A stretch of DNA of 53,541 bases from Sphingomonadales bacterium CG_4_10_14_3_um_filter_58_15 (GTDB taxonomy: Bacteria > Pseudomonadota > Alphaproteobacteria > Sphingomonadales > Sphingomonadaceae). A program made the position numbers and the translations under genes. Each line of letters begins with the position of its first letter. Position 1 is the stretch's first letter. Location: NCBI GenBank assembly GCA_002783865.1, contig PFJE01000171.1, positions 1-53,541 of the forward strand. Direction: 5' to 3'. The notes under the pieces were generated by a model, which ran no database searches, was not told the origin of the DNA, and saw only the letters and a program-made list of their open reading frames with translations. Positions 36,266-44,482 of this stretch are shown here, one piece after another.

Positions 36266-36900
36266 TGCATCCCAATCCCGCCTTTCGCTGGCCCAAATCT
36301 GCCAATGATCATCATGACGCGGACGAGCGGGCTGCGCTCGAGGCAATGATTGCCGAAATCGGGTTCGGAATGGTGTTTGCCGAGACGCCGGATGGACCGC
36401 GCGTTGCCCATGTGCCGCTATTCTCGACCGGCGACGGCGCGCTGCAATTTCATTTGTCGCGCGGCAACGCGTTGACCAGGCATATTGCCACCAAGACGGC
36501 ACTGTGCGTGATCAATGGCCCCGACGCCTATATCAGCCCCGACTGGTATGGCCTCGACGATCAGGTTCCGACATGGAATTATCTGACCCTGGAATTGGAA
36601 GGCAAGGTTCGCCAGATGGCGCGTGAGGGCCTGATTGGCCTGCTGGATGATGTGACGGCACAGAACGAAGCGAAGCTGCTGCCCAAAACGCTTTGGCATC
36701 GGGCCAAGATGGATGCGTCAAAGTTTGACAAGATGGTCGACGCAATTGTCGGCTTCGAGATGGAAATATTGGCTTGGCGTCCCACCGCCAAGCTCGGCCA
36801 GAACAAACCAGCCGCCGCCCGCAAACAAGCCGCAGCTGCGCTTGATGCCACGGGTCGCCGCGCGATGGCCCATATGATGCAGGAGTTCGGAGAGATATGA
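36265..36900 (+). CDS. PaiB-like FMN-binding negative regulator family protein
   Basis: The 211-residue protein matches the PaiB family: the N-terminal 'MHPNPAFRW', 'VAHVPLFSTGDGALQFHLSR' in the flavin-fold region, and 'PTWNYLTLELEGKVRQM'. In Bacillus PaiB was linked to repression of protease and sporulation genes; many proteobacterial relatives are simply predicted flavin-binding split-barrel proteins. It begins one base inside the rluA-type stop (TAATG) and ends in an ATGA overlap with the next gene. Confidence 0.88.
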   Translation: MHPNPAFRWPKSANDHHDADERAALEAMIAEIGFGMVFAETPDGPRVAHVPLFSTGDGALQFHLSRGNALTRHIATKTALCVINGPDAYISPDWYGLDDQVPTWNYLTLELEGKVRQMAREGLIGLLDDVTAQNEAKLLPKTLWHRAKMDASKFDKMVDAIVGFEMEILAWRPTAKLGQNKPAAARKQAAAALDATGRRAMAHMMQEFGEI

Positions 36901-37553
36901 CCAACAAGCTTGCCCTGTTCGATTGCGACGGCACAATGGTCGATAGTCAGGCCAATATCTGCGCCTCGATGGATCAGGCGTTTGAAAAGCACGGGCTGGT
37001 TGCGCCCGATCATCATCTGGTGCGGCGGATCGTCGGCCTCAGCCTGATCGAGGCCGTCTCGCAATTGCTGCCCGAAGGGGATGCCGAGACTGTTGCTGCG
37101 GTGACCCAATCCTACAAGGATGGTTTCTTCGAATTACGCGAAGCGGGCGGAGTGCACGAGCCACTCTACGACGGACTGCTCGAGACACTGGAACAATTGG
37201 AAGCATCTGGCTGGGTTCTGGGTGTGGCCACCGGCAAGTCGGATCGCGGTCTCCGCCATGTGCTGGAAACCCATGGTCTTGGTAATCGCTTTGTCACGCT
37301 GCAGACGGCAGACCGGCACCCATCGAAGCCGCATCCGGCGATGGTCGAACTGGCGATGGCCGAAGCGGGAGCGGCGCCGGAAACCACGGCGATGATTGGC
37401 GATACCAGCTTCGATATGGCGATGGCGGTCAACGCCAAAGTGCGCGCCGTGGGGGTCGACTGGGGCTATCATGACGAGCATGAACTGATCGCTGCCGGAG
37501 CCGAAATCGTTGCGGCGACGATGGCCGACCTGAACGGAATATTGAACCGATGA
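36897..37553 (+). CDS. HAD-superfamily phosphatase, phosphoglycolate phosphatase-like
   Basis: The 218-residue protein has HAD motif I 'LALFDCDGTMVDSQANI' (nucleophile Asp), motif II in 'LGVATGKSDRGLRHVLETHG' and motif IV 'AMIGDTSFDMAMAVNAKV'. The helical cap between motifs I and II fits subfamily IA, close to phosphoglycolate phosphatases. The substrate is not certain; Gph enzymes clear 2-phosphoglycolate. It is locked between neighbours by 4 nt ATGA overlaps at both ends. Confidence 0.88.
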   Translation: MTNKLALFDCDGTMVDSQANICASMDQAFEKHGLVAPDHHLVRRIVGLSLIEAVSQLLPEGDAETVAAVTQSYKDGFFELREAGGVHEPLYDGLLETLEQLEASGWVLGVATGKSDRGLRHVLETHGLGNRFVTLQTADRHPSKPHPAMVELAMAEAGAAPETTAMIGDTSFDMAMAVNAKVRAVGVDWGYHDEHELIAAGAEIVAATMADLNGILNR

Positions 37554-37852
37554 CCGAGCCGATTGAAGAACAACTCGAATATGTGCCCGACCCGGTGAAA
37601 GAAAAGCAGGCCAAGGCGGTTCATTTCACCGTCAGTATGATCCGCCTGCTCGGTGTCGTACTGGTCATGCTGGGACTTGCCATCGTGCTCGACCGCTTGC
37701 CCCCGGTTCCGCCGCCCGCTGGCTATGTGCTGATTGCGCTCGGGCTGGCACAAATGTGGGTCGCACCGGTCTGGATCATCCGCAAATATATTCGGGCCCG
37801 GGTGGCAGAAGAAGAAATCGCCAAGACGGCAGCCGGCAGGGACGCGCCGTGA
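37550..37852 (+). CDS. Small two-helix membrane protein, unknown function
   Basis: I do not recognise a family. The 100-residue protein has an acidic N-terminus and two predicted membrane helices (about residues 29-47 and 58-78), separated by a proline-rich turn ('RLPPVPPPAGY'), then a charged tail ('RKYIRARVAEEEIAKTAAGR'). It overlaps both the HAD gene and the ATP12 gene by 4 nt. Its fixed place just before an F1-ATPase assembly factor makes a membrane or ATPase-related role possible, but that is only inference. Confidence 0.75.
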   Translation: MTEPIEEQLEYVPDPVKEKQAKAVHFTVSMIRLLGVVLVMLGLAIVLDRLPPVPPPAGYVLIALGLAQMWVAPVWIIRKYIRARVAEEEIAKTAAGRDAP

Positions 37853-38547
37853 AGCGATTCTATAAGGACGTATCGGTATCGCCGGTCGGCGACGCATTCG
37901 CCATCTTGCTCGACGGGCGTCCGATGAAAACGCCGCAGCGCAATGCGCTGGCGGTTCCGGTATCTGCTCTGGCCGATGCGATTGCCGCGGAATGGGCGGC
38001 GCAAGGTGACAATATCATACCCGCGTCGATGCCATTGACCGCACTGGCGCAAGGCGCGCTGGATCAGGTCGACAACGAGCGGGACCGGATTGTCGGCCGG
38101 ATCGCCGCCTTTGCCGACAGCGACATGCTCTATTATCGCGCAGACGAGGGCCAGCAGGCGCTGATCGATCATCAGGCAAAGCATTGGGACCCGCTGCTGG
38201 ACTGGGCGCGGCAACATTATGACGTCGGTTTCAATCTGGTCTACGGGATCCGATATGAAGCGCAGCCGCAAGAAACGATCGAGCGCCTGGCCGCGACGGT
38301 TGAGGCGCAGGATGATTTTACCGTGGCCGCGATGCTGTCGCTTGTCGGCCTGTCCGGCTCGCTGATCGCGACGCTGGGTCTGGTTGAACAGACGCACGAT
38401 ACCGAAACGCTGTGGCCGTTGGTCAATCTGGAGGAGCTTTGGCAGGAACAGCAGTGGGGCCGCGATGATCAGGCGTTTGCGGCGCGAGAGATCAAACGTG
38501 CCGAGTTCGAGGCGGCGGCCCGTTTTCTCGACCTGGCCCGCCGTTAG
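37849..38547 (+). CDS. ATP12-family F1-ATPase assembly chaperone
   Basis: ATP12 proteins bind free F1 alpha subunits and help assemble the F1 sector in mitochondria and alphaproteobacteria. The 232-residue protein has 'KRFYKDVSVSPVGDAFAILL', 'DGRPMKTPQRNALAVP', 'ADSDMLYYRADEGQQALIDH' and 'LSLVGLSGSLIATLGL', in the family order. It starts at a GTG overlapping the previous stop by 4 nt; the track start at 37756 lies in the preceding gene. It closes the coupled gene chain that begins near hemH. No F1 genes are in the window. Confidence 0.92.
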   Translation: MKRFYKDVSVSPVGDAFAILLDGRPMKTPQRNALAVPVSALADAIAAEWAAQGDNIIPASMPLTALAQGALDQVDNERDRIVGRIAAFADSDMLYYRADEGQQALIDHQAKHWDPLLDWARQHYDVGFNLVYGIRYEAQPQETIERLAATVEAQDDFTVAAMLSLVGLSGSLIATLGLVEQTHDTETLWPLVNLEELWQEQQWGRDDQAFAAREIKRAEFEAAARFLDLARR

Positions 38548-38569
38548 TTTTTCCCTTTGTCAGTATTTT

Positions 38570-38595
38570 CCGTTACAGGGCTGAAACTGTAACGG
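38570..38595 (+). promoter_or_regulatory. Hairpin covering the amn ribosome-binding site
   Basis: CCGTTACAG (38570-38578) and CTGTAACGG (38587-38595) form a perfect nine-pair stem with an eight-base loop. The last two G are the first bases of the likely Shine-Dalgarno GGAG (38594-38597), six bases before the amn ATG. It could restrain translation in the RNA or be a DNA operator. There is no T run, so it is not a standard terminator. Confidence 0.55.
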
Positions 38596-38602
38596 AGACT
38601 GC

Positions 38603-40045
38603 ATGACAACCGAATCCACCTTATGCGACACCCCCGCCCAAGCGGTGGCGTTGCTGGAAAAACTCTACGCCGAACAGATCGAAATCACGGCTGCCCGATT
38701 CCGCCGCTATGCGACCGCCAAGCTGGCGAAGGATGACCGCCAGCAAGGCCTTTATCCGCAGATCAGTGTACAAATTCCCGCCGATCAGGCGACCGAAACC
38801 AGCCATCTGGCGTCCGGTCATCTCGCCGATATCAATACCTATCGCACGACGATCACCGAACCGAAGCTTTATCGCACCTATCTGCTCGACCAGCTGCAAC
38901 GCATCGCCACGACCTTCACCGCCAAAATCCGGGTAGAACTTTCCGATACACCGATTCCGCTGGCCTTTGCGCTGGAGGATGCCGGCGCTGGTCTTGATCG
39001 CGCGAAGAAGGAAAAGCTGCCCAATTATTTCCACACGCCGAATCTGGTCAAGACCAATGACGAGATTGTCGATGGCGGCCAGATTTTCCAGGGTGAGGAA
39101 GCCTCTGCGCTGGCGCTGTTCACCGCCGAGCGGGTCGATTATTCGCTGCACCGGATCCGCCATTATTGCGCCACCGACCCAGAGCATTTCCAACCGTTCA
39201 TCCTGTTCACCAACTATCAGCGCTATGTCGATGAATTTATCGAACATGGTCTGGCAGAACTGAAAGCCGGCAAAGCCAGCATGCTGGTCGAACCGGGCAA
39301 CCGGATCACCGGCAAGGACGGCAAGCCCTCTGCCCCGCCAATCGCAAAACCGCCGCAGATGCCGGCCTATCATCTGGTCCGTAGCGACGGACGACCGGGG
39401 GTTACCCTGGTCAATATCGGCGTCGGCCCGAGCAATGCCAAGACGATCACCGACCATCTCGCGGTGCTGCGCCCGCATGTCTGGCTGATGATCGGCCATT
39501 GCGGTGCGCTGCGCCGGACCCAGCGGCTTGGCGACTATGTCCTCGCCCACGCCTATCTGCGCGACGACAATGTGCTCGATGACGTGCTGCCACCCAGCAT
39601 CCCGCTGCCGACGATCGCCGAAGTGCAACTGGCGCTGACCCAGGCGGTGCAGGAAGAGACGGGCATCGACAAGTCCAAGCTCAAGCAGCAATTGCGCACC
39701 GGCACCGTGGTCACCACCGGCGACCGCAACTGGGAGCTGCGCTTCGAACAGATTGCCAGGCGGCTCAACCAATCCCGCGCCATCGCCATCGATATGGAAT
39801 CGGCGACGGTCGCCGCCAACGGCTATCGCTACCGCGTGCCCTACGGGACGTTGCTTTGTGCTTCCGACAAGCCGCTGCACGGCGAGATCAAGCTGCCCGG
39901 CATGGCCGATGCCTTCTATCAGGAACGGGTTGGTCAGCATCTCGCGATCGGCCTGCGCGCCATCGACCTGCTGGCGATAGAGGCGGATGCGGGGACGCTG
40001 CATAGCCGGAAGCTGCGGAGTTTTGGTGAGCCGTTGTTTCGGTAG
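38603..40045 (+). CDS. amn: AMP nucleosidase
   Basis: Amn hydrolyses AMP to adenine and ribose 5-phosphate, lowering AMP and helping keep adenylate energy charge. The 480-residue length is typical. The N-terminal domain contains 'VELSDTPIPLAFALEDAG'; the C-terminal nucleosidase fold contains 'VNIGVGPSNAKTITDHLAVL', 'MIGHCGALRRTQRLGDYVLA' and the purine-site segment 'AIDMESATVAANGYRYRVPY'. A hairpin overlaps its ribosome-binding site. It lies 55 nt after the ATP12 gene and may have its own promoter. A MITE-like repeat follows. Confidence 0.95.
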   Translation: MTTESTLCDTPAQAVALLEKLYAEQIEITAARFRRYATAKLAKDDRQQGLYPQISVQIPADQATETSHLASGHLADINTYRTTITEPKLYRTYLLDQLQRIATTFTAKIRVELSDTPIPLAFALEDAGAGLDRAKKEKLPNYFHTPNLVKTNDEIVDGGQIFQGEEASALALFTAERVDYSLHRIRHYCATDPEHFQPFILFTNYQRYVDEFIEHGLAELKAGKASMLVEPGNRITGKDGKPSAPPIAKPPQMPAYHLVRSDGRPGVTLVNIGVGPSNAKTITDHLAVLRPHVWLMIGHCGALRRTQRLGDYVLAHAYLRDDNVLDDVLPPSIPLPTIAEVQLALTQAVQEETGIDKSKLKQQLRTGTVVTTGDRNWELRFEQIARRLNQSRAIAIDMESATVAANGYRYRVPYGTLLCASDKPLHGEIKLPGMADAFYQERVGQHLAIGLRAIDLLAIEADAGTLHSRKLRSFGEPLFR

Positions 40046-40076
40046 CTGATCCTATAGTGTTTTGAGGATGGGGCTC

Positions 40077-40208
40077 AATCCTCCCCGCTTGCGGGGAGGT
40101 GGCAGCCGGAACGGCTGACGGAGGGGGTGTGCCCCAAGCGCTGCGCTTAGACGCACGCCCCCTCCACCACGCTTTGCGCGGTCCCCCTCCCCGCGAGCGG
40201 GGAGGATT
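40077..40208. repeat. 132 bp MITE-like palindromic repeat element
   Basis: The element begins AATCCTCCCCGC-TT-GCGGGGAGG and ends with its complement CCTCCCCGC-GA-GCGGGGAGGATT. Each end is itself a short palindrome and the two ends form a terminal inverted repeat of about 23 bp. The inside is also partly palindromic ('GGAGGGGGTGTGCCCC' against 'CACGCCCCCTCC'). I recognise this as the CTCCCC-rich dispersed intergenic repeat common in sphingomonads. It has no coding capacity; the ORFs drawn across it are artefacts. I could not see a target-site duplication. Confidence 0.82.
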
Positions 40209-40331
40209 TGGGTGGGGGCGGAATTGCAGCAAAGTATCGTATATGTTACCAACTGCCGTGAGAGTCGAACAATATGCGGCCAGAGCGCTCTGGTCGGACT
40301 ACAGGAAACGGAAAAGGCAAGAAGGCTAGCC

Positions 40332-40649
40332 ATGGTATTGACCCGCAGTTTTAAGGACACCGTAAAGGCCCGTGCGGAACGCGATCCGGCCTTCCGGATC
40401 GGCCTGTTTCAGGAGGCGATGAACGCCTTCATGGATGGCGATGTTGAAACCGGAAAGATCGTTCTGCGCGACTATGTCAATGCAACGGTTGGGTTTGAAA
40501 AACTCGGCAAGGAACTCGACAAAAACCCCAAGAATCTGATGCGGATGTTAAGCGCCAAAGGCAATCCGCGCACCGACAATCTCTTTGCGCTATTGGCGCA
40601 TTTGAAAGCGCAGGAGAATGTCAGTTTGAGGTTTGACAGAACGGAATAG
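40332..40649 (+). CDS. HigA/antidote-like HTH regulator without a visible toxin
   Basis: The 105-residue protein resembles the 'addiction module antidote' type of small regulator: 'VLTRSFKDTVKARAERDPAF' at the N-terminus and 'KELDKNPKNLMRMLSAKGNP' as the helix-turn-helix. Such proteins usually follow a RelE/HigB-like toxin gene. The ~110 bp between the upstream repeat and this gene holds no recognisable toxin. The ORF track begins at 40212; the ATG at 40332, after AAGGCAAGAAGG, starts at the conserved N-terminus. It is best called an orphan antitoxin-like regulator. Confidence 0.8.
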   Translation: MVLTRSFKDTVKARAERDPAFRIGLFQEAMNAFMDGDVETGKIVLRDYVNATVGFEKLGKELDKNPKNLMRMLSAKGNPRTDNLFALLAHLKAQENVSLRFDRTE

Positions 40650-40704
40650 GCAAGTTTTGAAAATGAAAAAATACCCGGTTTCAAAATCACCATTTACCAA
40701 AGAA

Positions 40705-40710
40705 TATAAT
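40705..40710 (+). promoter_or_regulatory. Perfect -10 element before the dicarboxylate symporter gene
   Basis: TATAAT sits in an AT-rich 102 bp gap, about 42 bases before the GTG start at 40752. No good -35 lies 16-18 bp upstream, so a promoter here may depend on an activator. Confidence 0.45.
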
Positions 40711-40751
40711 GATTCTCGAGATAGGTTTGAGCACACAATAAAAACATCGTC

Positions 40752-42047
40752 GTGCTGAACCAAACCGGCTTCGAGCTGAACCGCCTGATTCAGCAGAGCA
40801 GCAAATTGCGTATATGGGCGCGGTCGCGGCTGTGGGCACAAGTGCTTGTCGCGATGGTGACTGGCGTGGCGACCGGCACATTGCTTGGGCCGGCAGCGGG
40901 TTTGGTCCAGCCGAAAACGGCTGGCATGATCGGTGACTGGCTGGCGCTGCCCGGGCAGCTTTTCCTTGGCCTGATCGCGATTGTCCTGGTGCCCCTGGTA
41001 TTTTCGTCGATCGTCAGCGGCCTCGCCGGGGTGCCCTCGAATGAGGCCATGCGCAAGCTGGGGGTGCGCCTGGGCCTGTTCATCGTCTCGACCACATTTC
41101 TGGCGGCCTGGATTGGTATCTCTTTGGCGCAGCTGTTCGAACCGGGAATCGGCCTGGACCTGCCGGTCGACAAGGCGCCGCTGCCAGCAGGGACTGTTCA
41201 GAGCTTCGACCTGACACGGCTGCCGGACATGGTTGCCGGGGTGCTGCCGACCAATCCGGCGGCATCGGTGATTCAGGGCGATTTGCTGGCGATCGTGATC
41301 CTTGCGGTGCTGGCCGGTGTGGCTGCCACCCAGGTTCAACGGGAGAAAGCGGCACCGTTCCTCGCCCTGCTCGATTCGCTGATGTCGATTTCGATGACCA
41401 TCGTAAAATGGGCGATGCTGTTGTCGCCGCTCGCCGTGTTCGGACTGATGGCGCAGCTGATGATCCAGATCGGACTGGACTCGCTGCTCGGCCTGCTTAG
41501 CTATGTCGGTACCGTCCTGCTGGGATTGGTGCTTCTCTTTGTCATCTACGCGATATCCTTGCGATTGATCGCCGGACTTGGCTTCCGTTCCTTCCTTTCC
41601 GTGGCGGGCCCCAATCTGTTGCTCGCCTTTTCCACGTCCAGCTCCTCGGCGGTCATGCCCAGCACGATCCAGACGGCGCGGCAATTCCATGTGCCGGACG
41701 ACGTCGCGCATCTGGTGGTTCCGCTTGGCGCCACGATGAACATGGCGGGCACGGCGCTGTATCAAAGCGTCGCGATTCTCTTTCTGGCGCAAATATCGGG
41801 CGTCGATCTGAGCATGAGCGAGACCGTTTTGCTGGTCGGTACGCTGGTCGCCTCATCGATTGGCGCACCGGGCACCCCCGGCGTCAGCATCGCCATATTG
41901 GCGAGCGTCGCTGCGGGATTCGGCATTCCGGCCACCGGGCTGGTCATCATCTTGGGCGTAGACCGGCTTCTCGACATGTCGAGGACGGTGGTCAATGTGA
42001 CCGGCGATATTACCGCTGCGGTCATTATGAAAAATGCGCTCGCTTGA
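40752..42047 (+). CDS. Dicarboxylate/amino acid:cation symporter (DAACS family)
   Basis: The 431-residue membrane protein belongs to the GltP/DctA family that takes up glutamate, aspartate or C4-dicarboxylates with H+ or Na+. The first re-entrant loop is the serine-rich 'STSSSSAVMPSTIQTARQF', helix 7 has 'PLGATMNMAGTALYQSVAIL' (the NMxGT motif), and the second loop is 'SIGAPGTPGVSIAILASVAA', followed by 'GVDRLLDMSRTVVNVTGD'. The start is GTG. The substrate cannot be fixed from sequence. It appears monocistronic behind an AT-rich promoter region. Confidence 0.92.
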   Translation: MLNQTGFELNRLIQQSSKLRIWARSRLWAQVLVAMVTGVATGTLLGPAAGLVQPKTAGMIGDWLALPGQLFLGLIAIVLVPLVFSSIVSGLAGVPSNEAMRKLGVRLGLFIVSTTFLAAWIGISLAQLFEPGIGLDLPVDKAPLPAGTVQSFDLTRLPDMVAGVLPTNPAASVIQGDLLAIVILAVLAGVAATQVQREKAAPFLALLDSLMSISMTIVKWAMLLSPLAVFGLMAQLMIQIGLDSLLGLLSYVGTVLLGLVLLFVIYAISLRLIAGLGFRSFLSVAGPNLLLAFSTSSSSAVMPSTIQTARQFHVPDDVAHLVVPLGATMNMAGTALYQSVAILFLAQISGVDLSMSETVLLVGTLVASSIGAPGTPGVSIAILASVAAGFGIPATGLVIILGVDRLLDMSRTVVNVTGDITAAVIMKNALA

Positions 42048-42091
42048 GTTAGCGCGACTCATCGATTTCGCTGTGACCCTGCCGGGGAAAG

Positions 42092-43177
42092 TTATTGATC
42101 CTTGATCAGATCATGGATGAAACGCAGTTTCTCGGAAATCCGCGATGACAGGACAAACGGATAATAGTCCCGGTTACCCATCGACCGGTTCATCGCATTC
42201 ATCGCGACCGTGATCGGAACCCAATGGTCGAGCAGCTGTTCATGGTCAGACACGTGATACGGGTCGGCCAATTGAATGAGCGGGGGTGCTCCGATTTCCG
42301 AAGGCTGTGGGTTCAGGCCATAGGCAAAGGCGGTTTCCAGACCGCTGACCATATGCAGATAATGGGCCCATGTTTCCGCGAAATCCTCCCAGGGGTGCGC
42401 AGTGGCGTAAGCGCTGACGAAGGACTTTTGCCAGTCCGCCGCCGGGCCATTGTCATAATATGTCCCCAGGGCTTCCGAATAGTCGCGCCGTTCATCGCCG
42501 AAAAGGTCGCGGAACCGGTCGATCACGCCCGGTTTGTCGACCAGCTGATCCCAGTAATAATGACCCACTTCATGCCGGAAATGGCCAATCAATGTGCGAT
42601 AGGGCTCACCCATCATCGTGCGATTCTTCTCCCGGATTGCATCGTCGGCCTCGGCGATGTTGATGGTGATCAGGCCATTGTCATGCCCGGTCATGACGCG
42701 CTTTTTCTCGCCGTTTGGCAGCAGCCGATCGCCCAGCAATTCGAATCGAAGGGATCCTTGCGAGACATCGGGGTCCGCCGCCAGCGGCAGGTTCAATTTG
42801 ATCAGCGCATAAAATAGCCGGCGTTTGGCACGCTCCAGCCTGTTCCATTGTCGCCGCTTTTCCAGATCGGAAATGTCAGGAATCTTGGTGGTGTGGAAAC
42901 AGCTCTGACATAATGAGCGTTCGCTGACATTGTCGCACAGCCAGTTGCATCCGATCAGGTCCCGGTTTGCACAAAGCGAATATCCAAGCGTCCCGATCGT
43001 CGCACCAGCATCGGCTGCCGGGAACGCCAGCATTTCATCCTGCGACGGCGAATAGGCCAGATTTGCGGAACACGCCAGGCATGTCGCATTGTTGAAATGG
43101 ACTTGGTTCCCGCAATCGAGGCATAAAAATCTGCGCAAAACAATCGGCCTTTTTGGTAAGAAGATAGGATATTCCAA
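42092..43177 (-). CDS. Putative zinc-binding metallopeptidase (DUF2248-like)
   Basis: The 361-residue protein starts with zinc-ribbon cysteines ('FLCLDCGNQVHFNNATCLAC') and a second Cys group ('NWLCDNVSERSLCQSCFH'). It has the metallopeptidase motif HExxH in 'LIGHFRHEVGHYYWDQLV', followed by 'RDYSEALGTYY' and 'PWEDFAETWAHYLH', which likely supplies further ligands. This layout matches a bacterial family of predicted zinc peptidases of unknown substrate. The track start is a TTG at 43177 without a good ribosome-binding site; a TTG at 43138 (LRRFLCLDC) is a fair alternative. It is convergent with the symporter gene. Confidence 0.85.
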   Translation of the reverse strand: MEYPIFLPKRPIVLRRFLCLDCGNQVHFNNATCLACSANLAYSPSQDEMLAFPAADAGATIGTLGYSLCANRDLIGCNWLCDNVSERSLCQSCFHTTKIPDISDLEKRRQWNRLERAKRRLFYALIKLNLPLAADPDVSQGSLRFELLGDRLLPNGEKKRVMTGHDNGLITINIAEADDAIREKNRTMMGEPYRTLIGHFRHEVGHYYWDQLVDKPGVIDRFRDLFGDERRDYSEALGTYYDNGPAADWQKSFVSAYATAHPWEDFAETWAHYLHMVSGLETAFAYGLNPQPSEIGAPPLIQLADPYHVSDHEQLLDHWVPITVAMNAMNRSMGNRDYYPFVLSSRISEKLRFIHDLIKDQ

Positions 43178-43284
43178 GCATATCGGCCATCAAACGCACT
43201 GGAGCAGCGTTCGTTCCGCTACACACCCAACTTGCTATCCCCGACCGCGCAGATGGCGGCAGATGCGGCCCGGATTCTTCTCGG

Positions 43285-44241
43285 CTAAACCCCCAGCGCC
43301 GCCGCCGCTTCCCGGATCCGCTTCGCTTCCGCGCCATCATTCTTGAACGCTTTGAGGCCCCGATCCAGCGCCTGTTTCGCCTGCACGGTCTGCCCCAATT
43401 GCATGCGGCTGCGGATCAGCATGATCCAGCCGTTGGCGTCCTTGGGATTGGCCTGCAGCCGCTTGTCGAGACCGTCGACCATATTGGCGATCATCGCTTC
43501 CTGTTGGCCGGGCGGCAGGGCGGCGGCTTCTTTCATCTGTTGGCTGCTGGGGCCGGGAATTGCGGCGGTGGCGACGGCCGGTCCGTCGGTCGAGATACCG
43601 CCGGTCGGCGCAGCGGCCGCAACCTTGGCGAGGCGGTCGGCAACATCAATGCCTTCCTTCTCCGCAACCTGTCCGATTACCCGGCGGATATCAGCGGCAT
43701 AGGGCGCGTCGGCGGGCGTGTCGGCGAGCAGCGCGAACCAGTCATTGATCGCGCCCTTGTGATCGCCGGATATGTCCTTCTGCACCGCCAGGAAATAGCG
43801 CGCGCGCGCATCCTTGGCATCATGTTTCAGCGCATTGCGAAAGGCAGCGGCAGCATCTGGCGGGACTTGCGTGCCATCGCTCGCCATCACCAGCGCCTCG
43901 CCCAGCATCGACCAATATTCCGCATTGTCGGGATCGAGCGTGGTCGCCCGCTTCATCGCGGTCGCCGATTCGGCGAATTTCTGCGTTTCAAAATAGCTCC
44001 ACCCCAGCATTCGCCAGCTTTCCGCGTCGTCGGGGTTTTCCTGCAGCTTTTTCTCCAGCCCGGCGATGACTTCATCGACGCTGGGCGCCGCTTCGCTTTC
44101 GGTTCCGGCAACCGGCATGGTCGCAGCGTCCTCGGCATTCATGCTGCGGTAGATCTGCACCGCGATCGCCCCGAGCGCCAGTAAAGCTGCGAGAATCAAA
44201 GCGATACGGCTGATATTCATCGATGAAGCGGCTTTTGCCAT
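43285..44241 (-). CDS. CcmI/CycH-like TPR protein
   Basis: The 318-residue protein has one N-terminal membrane helix (about residues 8-28) and then TPR repeats: 'DDAESWRMLGWSYFETQKFA', 'DNAEYWSMLGEALVMASDG', and a later 'DANGWIMLIRSRMQLGQTV'. The arrangement resembles the periplasmic part of the cytochrome c maturation factor CcmI/CycH, which presents apocytochrome c to the haem ligation machinery. It lacks the usual two-helix CcmI head. It is divergent from the redox operon that encodes a decaheme cytochrome, so a role in its maturation is a reasonable inference. The ATG at 44241 follows GGGGA; the track start (TTG) is two codons earlier. Confidence 0.78.
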   Translation of the reverse strand: MAKAASSMNISRIALILAALLALGAIAVQIYRSMNAEDAATMPVAGTESEAAPSVDEVIAGLEKKLQENPDDAESWRMLGWSYFETQKFAESATAMKRATTLDPDNAEYWSMLGEALVMASDGTQVPPDAAAAFRNALKHDAKDARARYFLAVQKDISGDHKGAINDWFALLADTPADAPYAADIRRVIGQVAEKEGIDVADRLAKVAAAAPTGGISTDGPAVATAAIPGPSSQQMKEAAALPPGQQEAMIANMVDGLDKRLQANPKDANGWIMLIRSRMQLGQTVQAKQALDRGLKAFKNDGAEAKRIREAAAALGV

Positions 44242-44325
44242 GGTCAATCCCCAAGCTGTTTTGTGTCACGATAGTCCCGCGCAGGGATACGGACCCCGCT
44301 GCTAGCTGACAAGCGCCTAGATCAC

Positions 44326-44341
44326 TGTGACATTTTGCACT
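44326..44341. promoter_or_regulatory. CRP-like half-site region upstream of the redox operon
   Basis: TGTGA-CATTTT-GCACT has one perfect CRP/FNR-superfamily half (TGTGA) and a degenerate second half, in the 241 bp gap between the TPR gene and the cNMP-binding oxidoreductase gene. The match is partial; it is listed because the operon encodes cyclic-nucleotide-binding and -degrading proteins. Confidence 0.3.
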
Positions 44342-44357
44342 GGCAATGAAGGGGCTT

Positions 44358-44377
44358 TTTGGTAAGATACTGCCAAA
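44358..44377. promoter_or_regulatory. TTTGG-N10-CCAAA dyad upstream of the redox operon
   Basis: TTTGG (44358-44362) and CCAAA (44373-44377) form a 20 bp inverted repeat with ten bases between the arms, about two helical turns overall, 106 bp before the GTG start. It has the shape of an operator for a dimeric regulator; no known site is recognised. Confidence 0.35.
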
Positions 44378-44482
44378 GTTCAATCTTTTGGGTCGCGCTA
44401 CAGCCGGACAGATAGTTCAACCGGATCGCTTAACGTATGAGGGTGCGTTGGTCGGGGGGAAGCTAAAAGGGGAAGCGAGCGC

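Noticed and set aside
40077-40208. Repeat element read as an intrinsic terminator for amn
   Set aside because: The stems are strong but no T run follows either palindrome, and the terminal inverted-repeat layout fits a dispersed element better.
40099-40329. 76-residue plus-strand ORF as the missing toxin of the antitoxin-like gene
   Set aside because: Its first half is translated repeat sequence and the remainder ('SDYRKRKRQEG') shows no RelE/HigB features.
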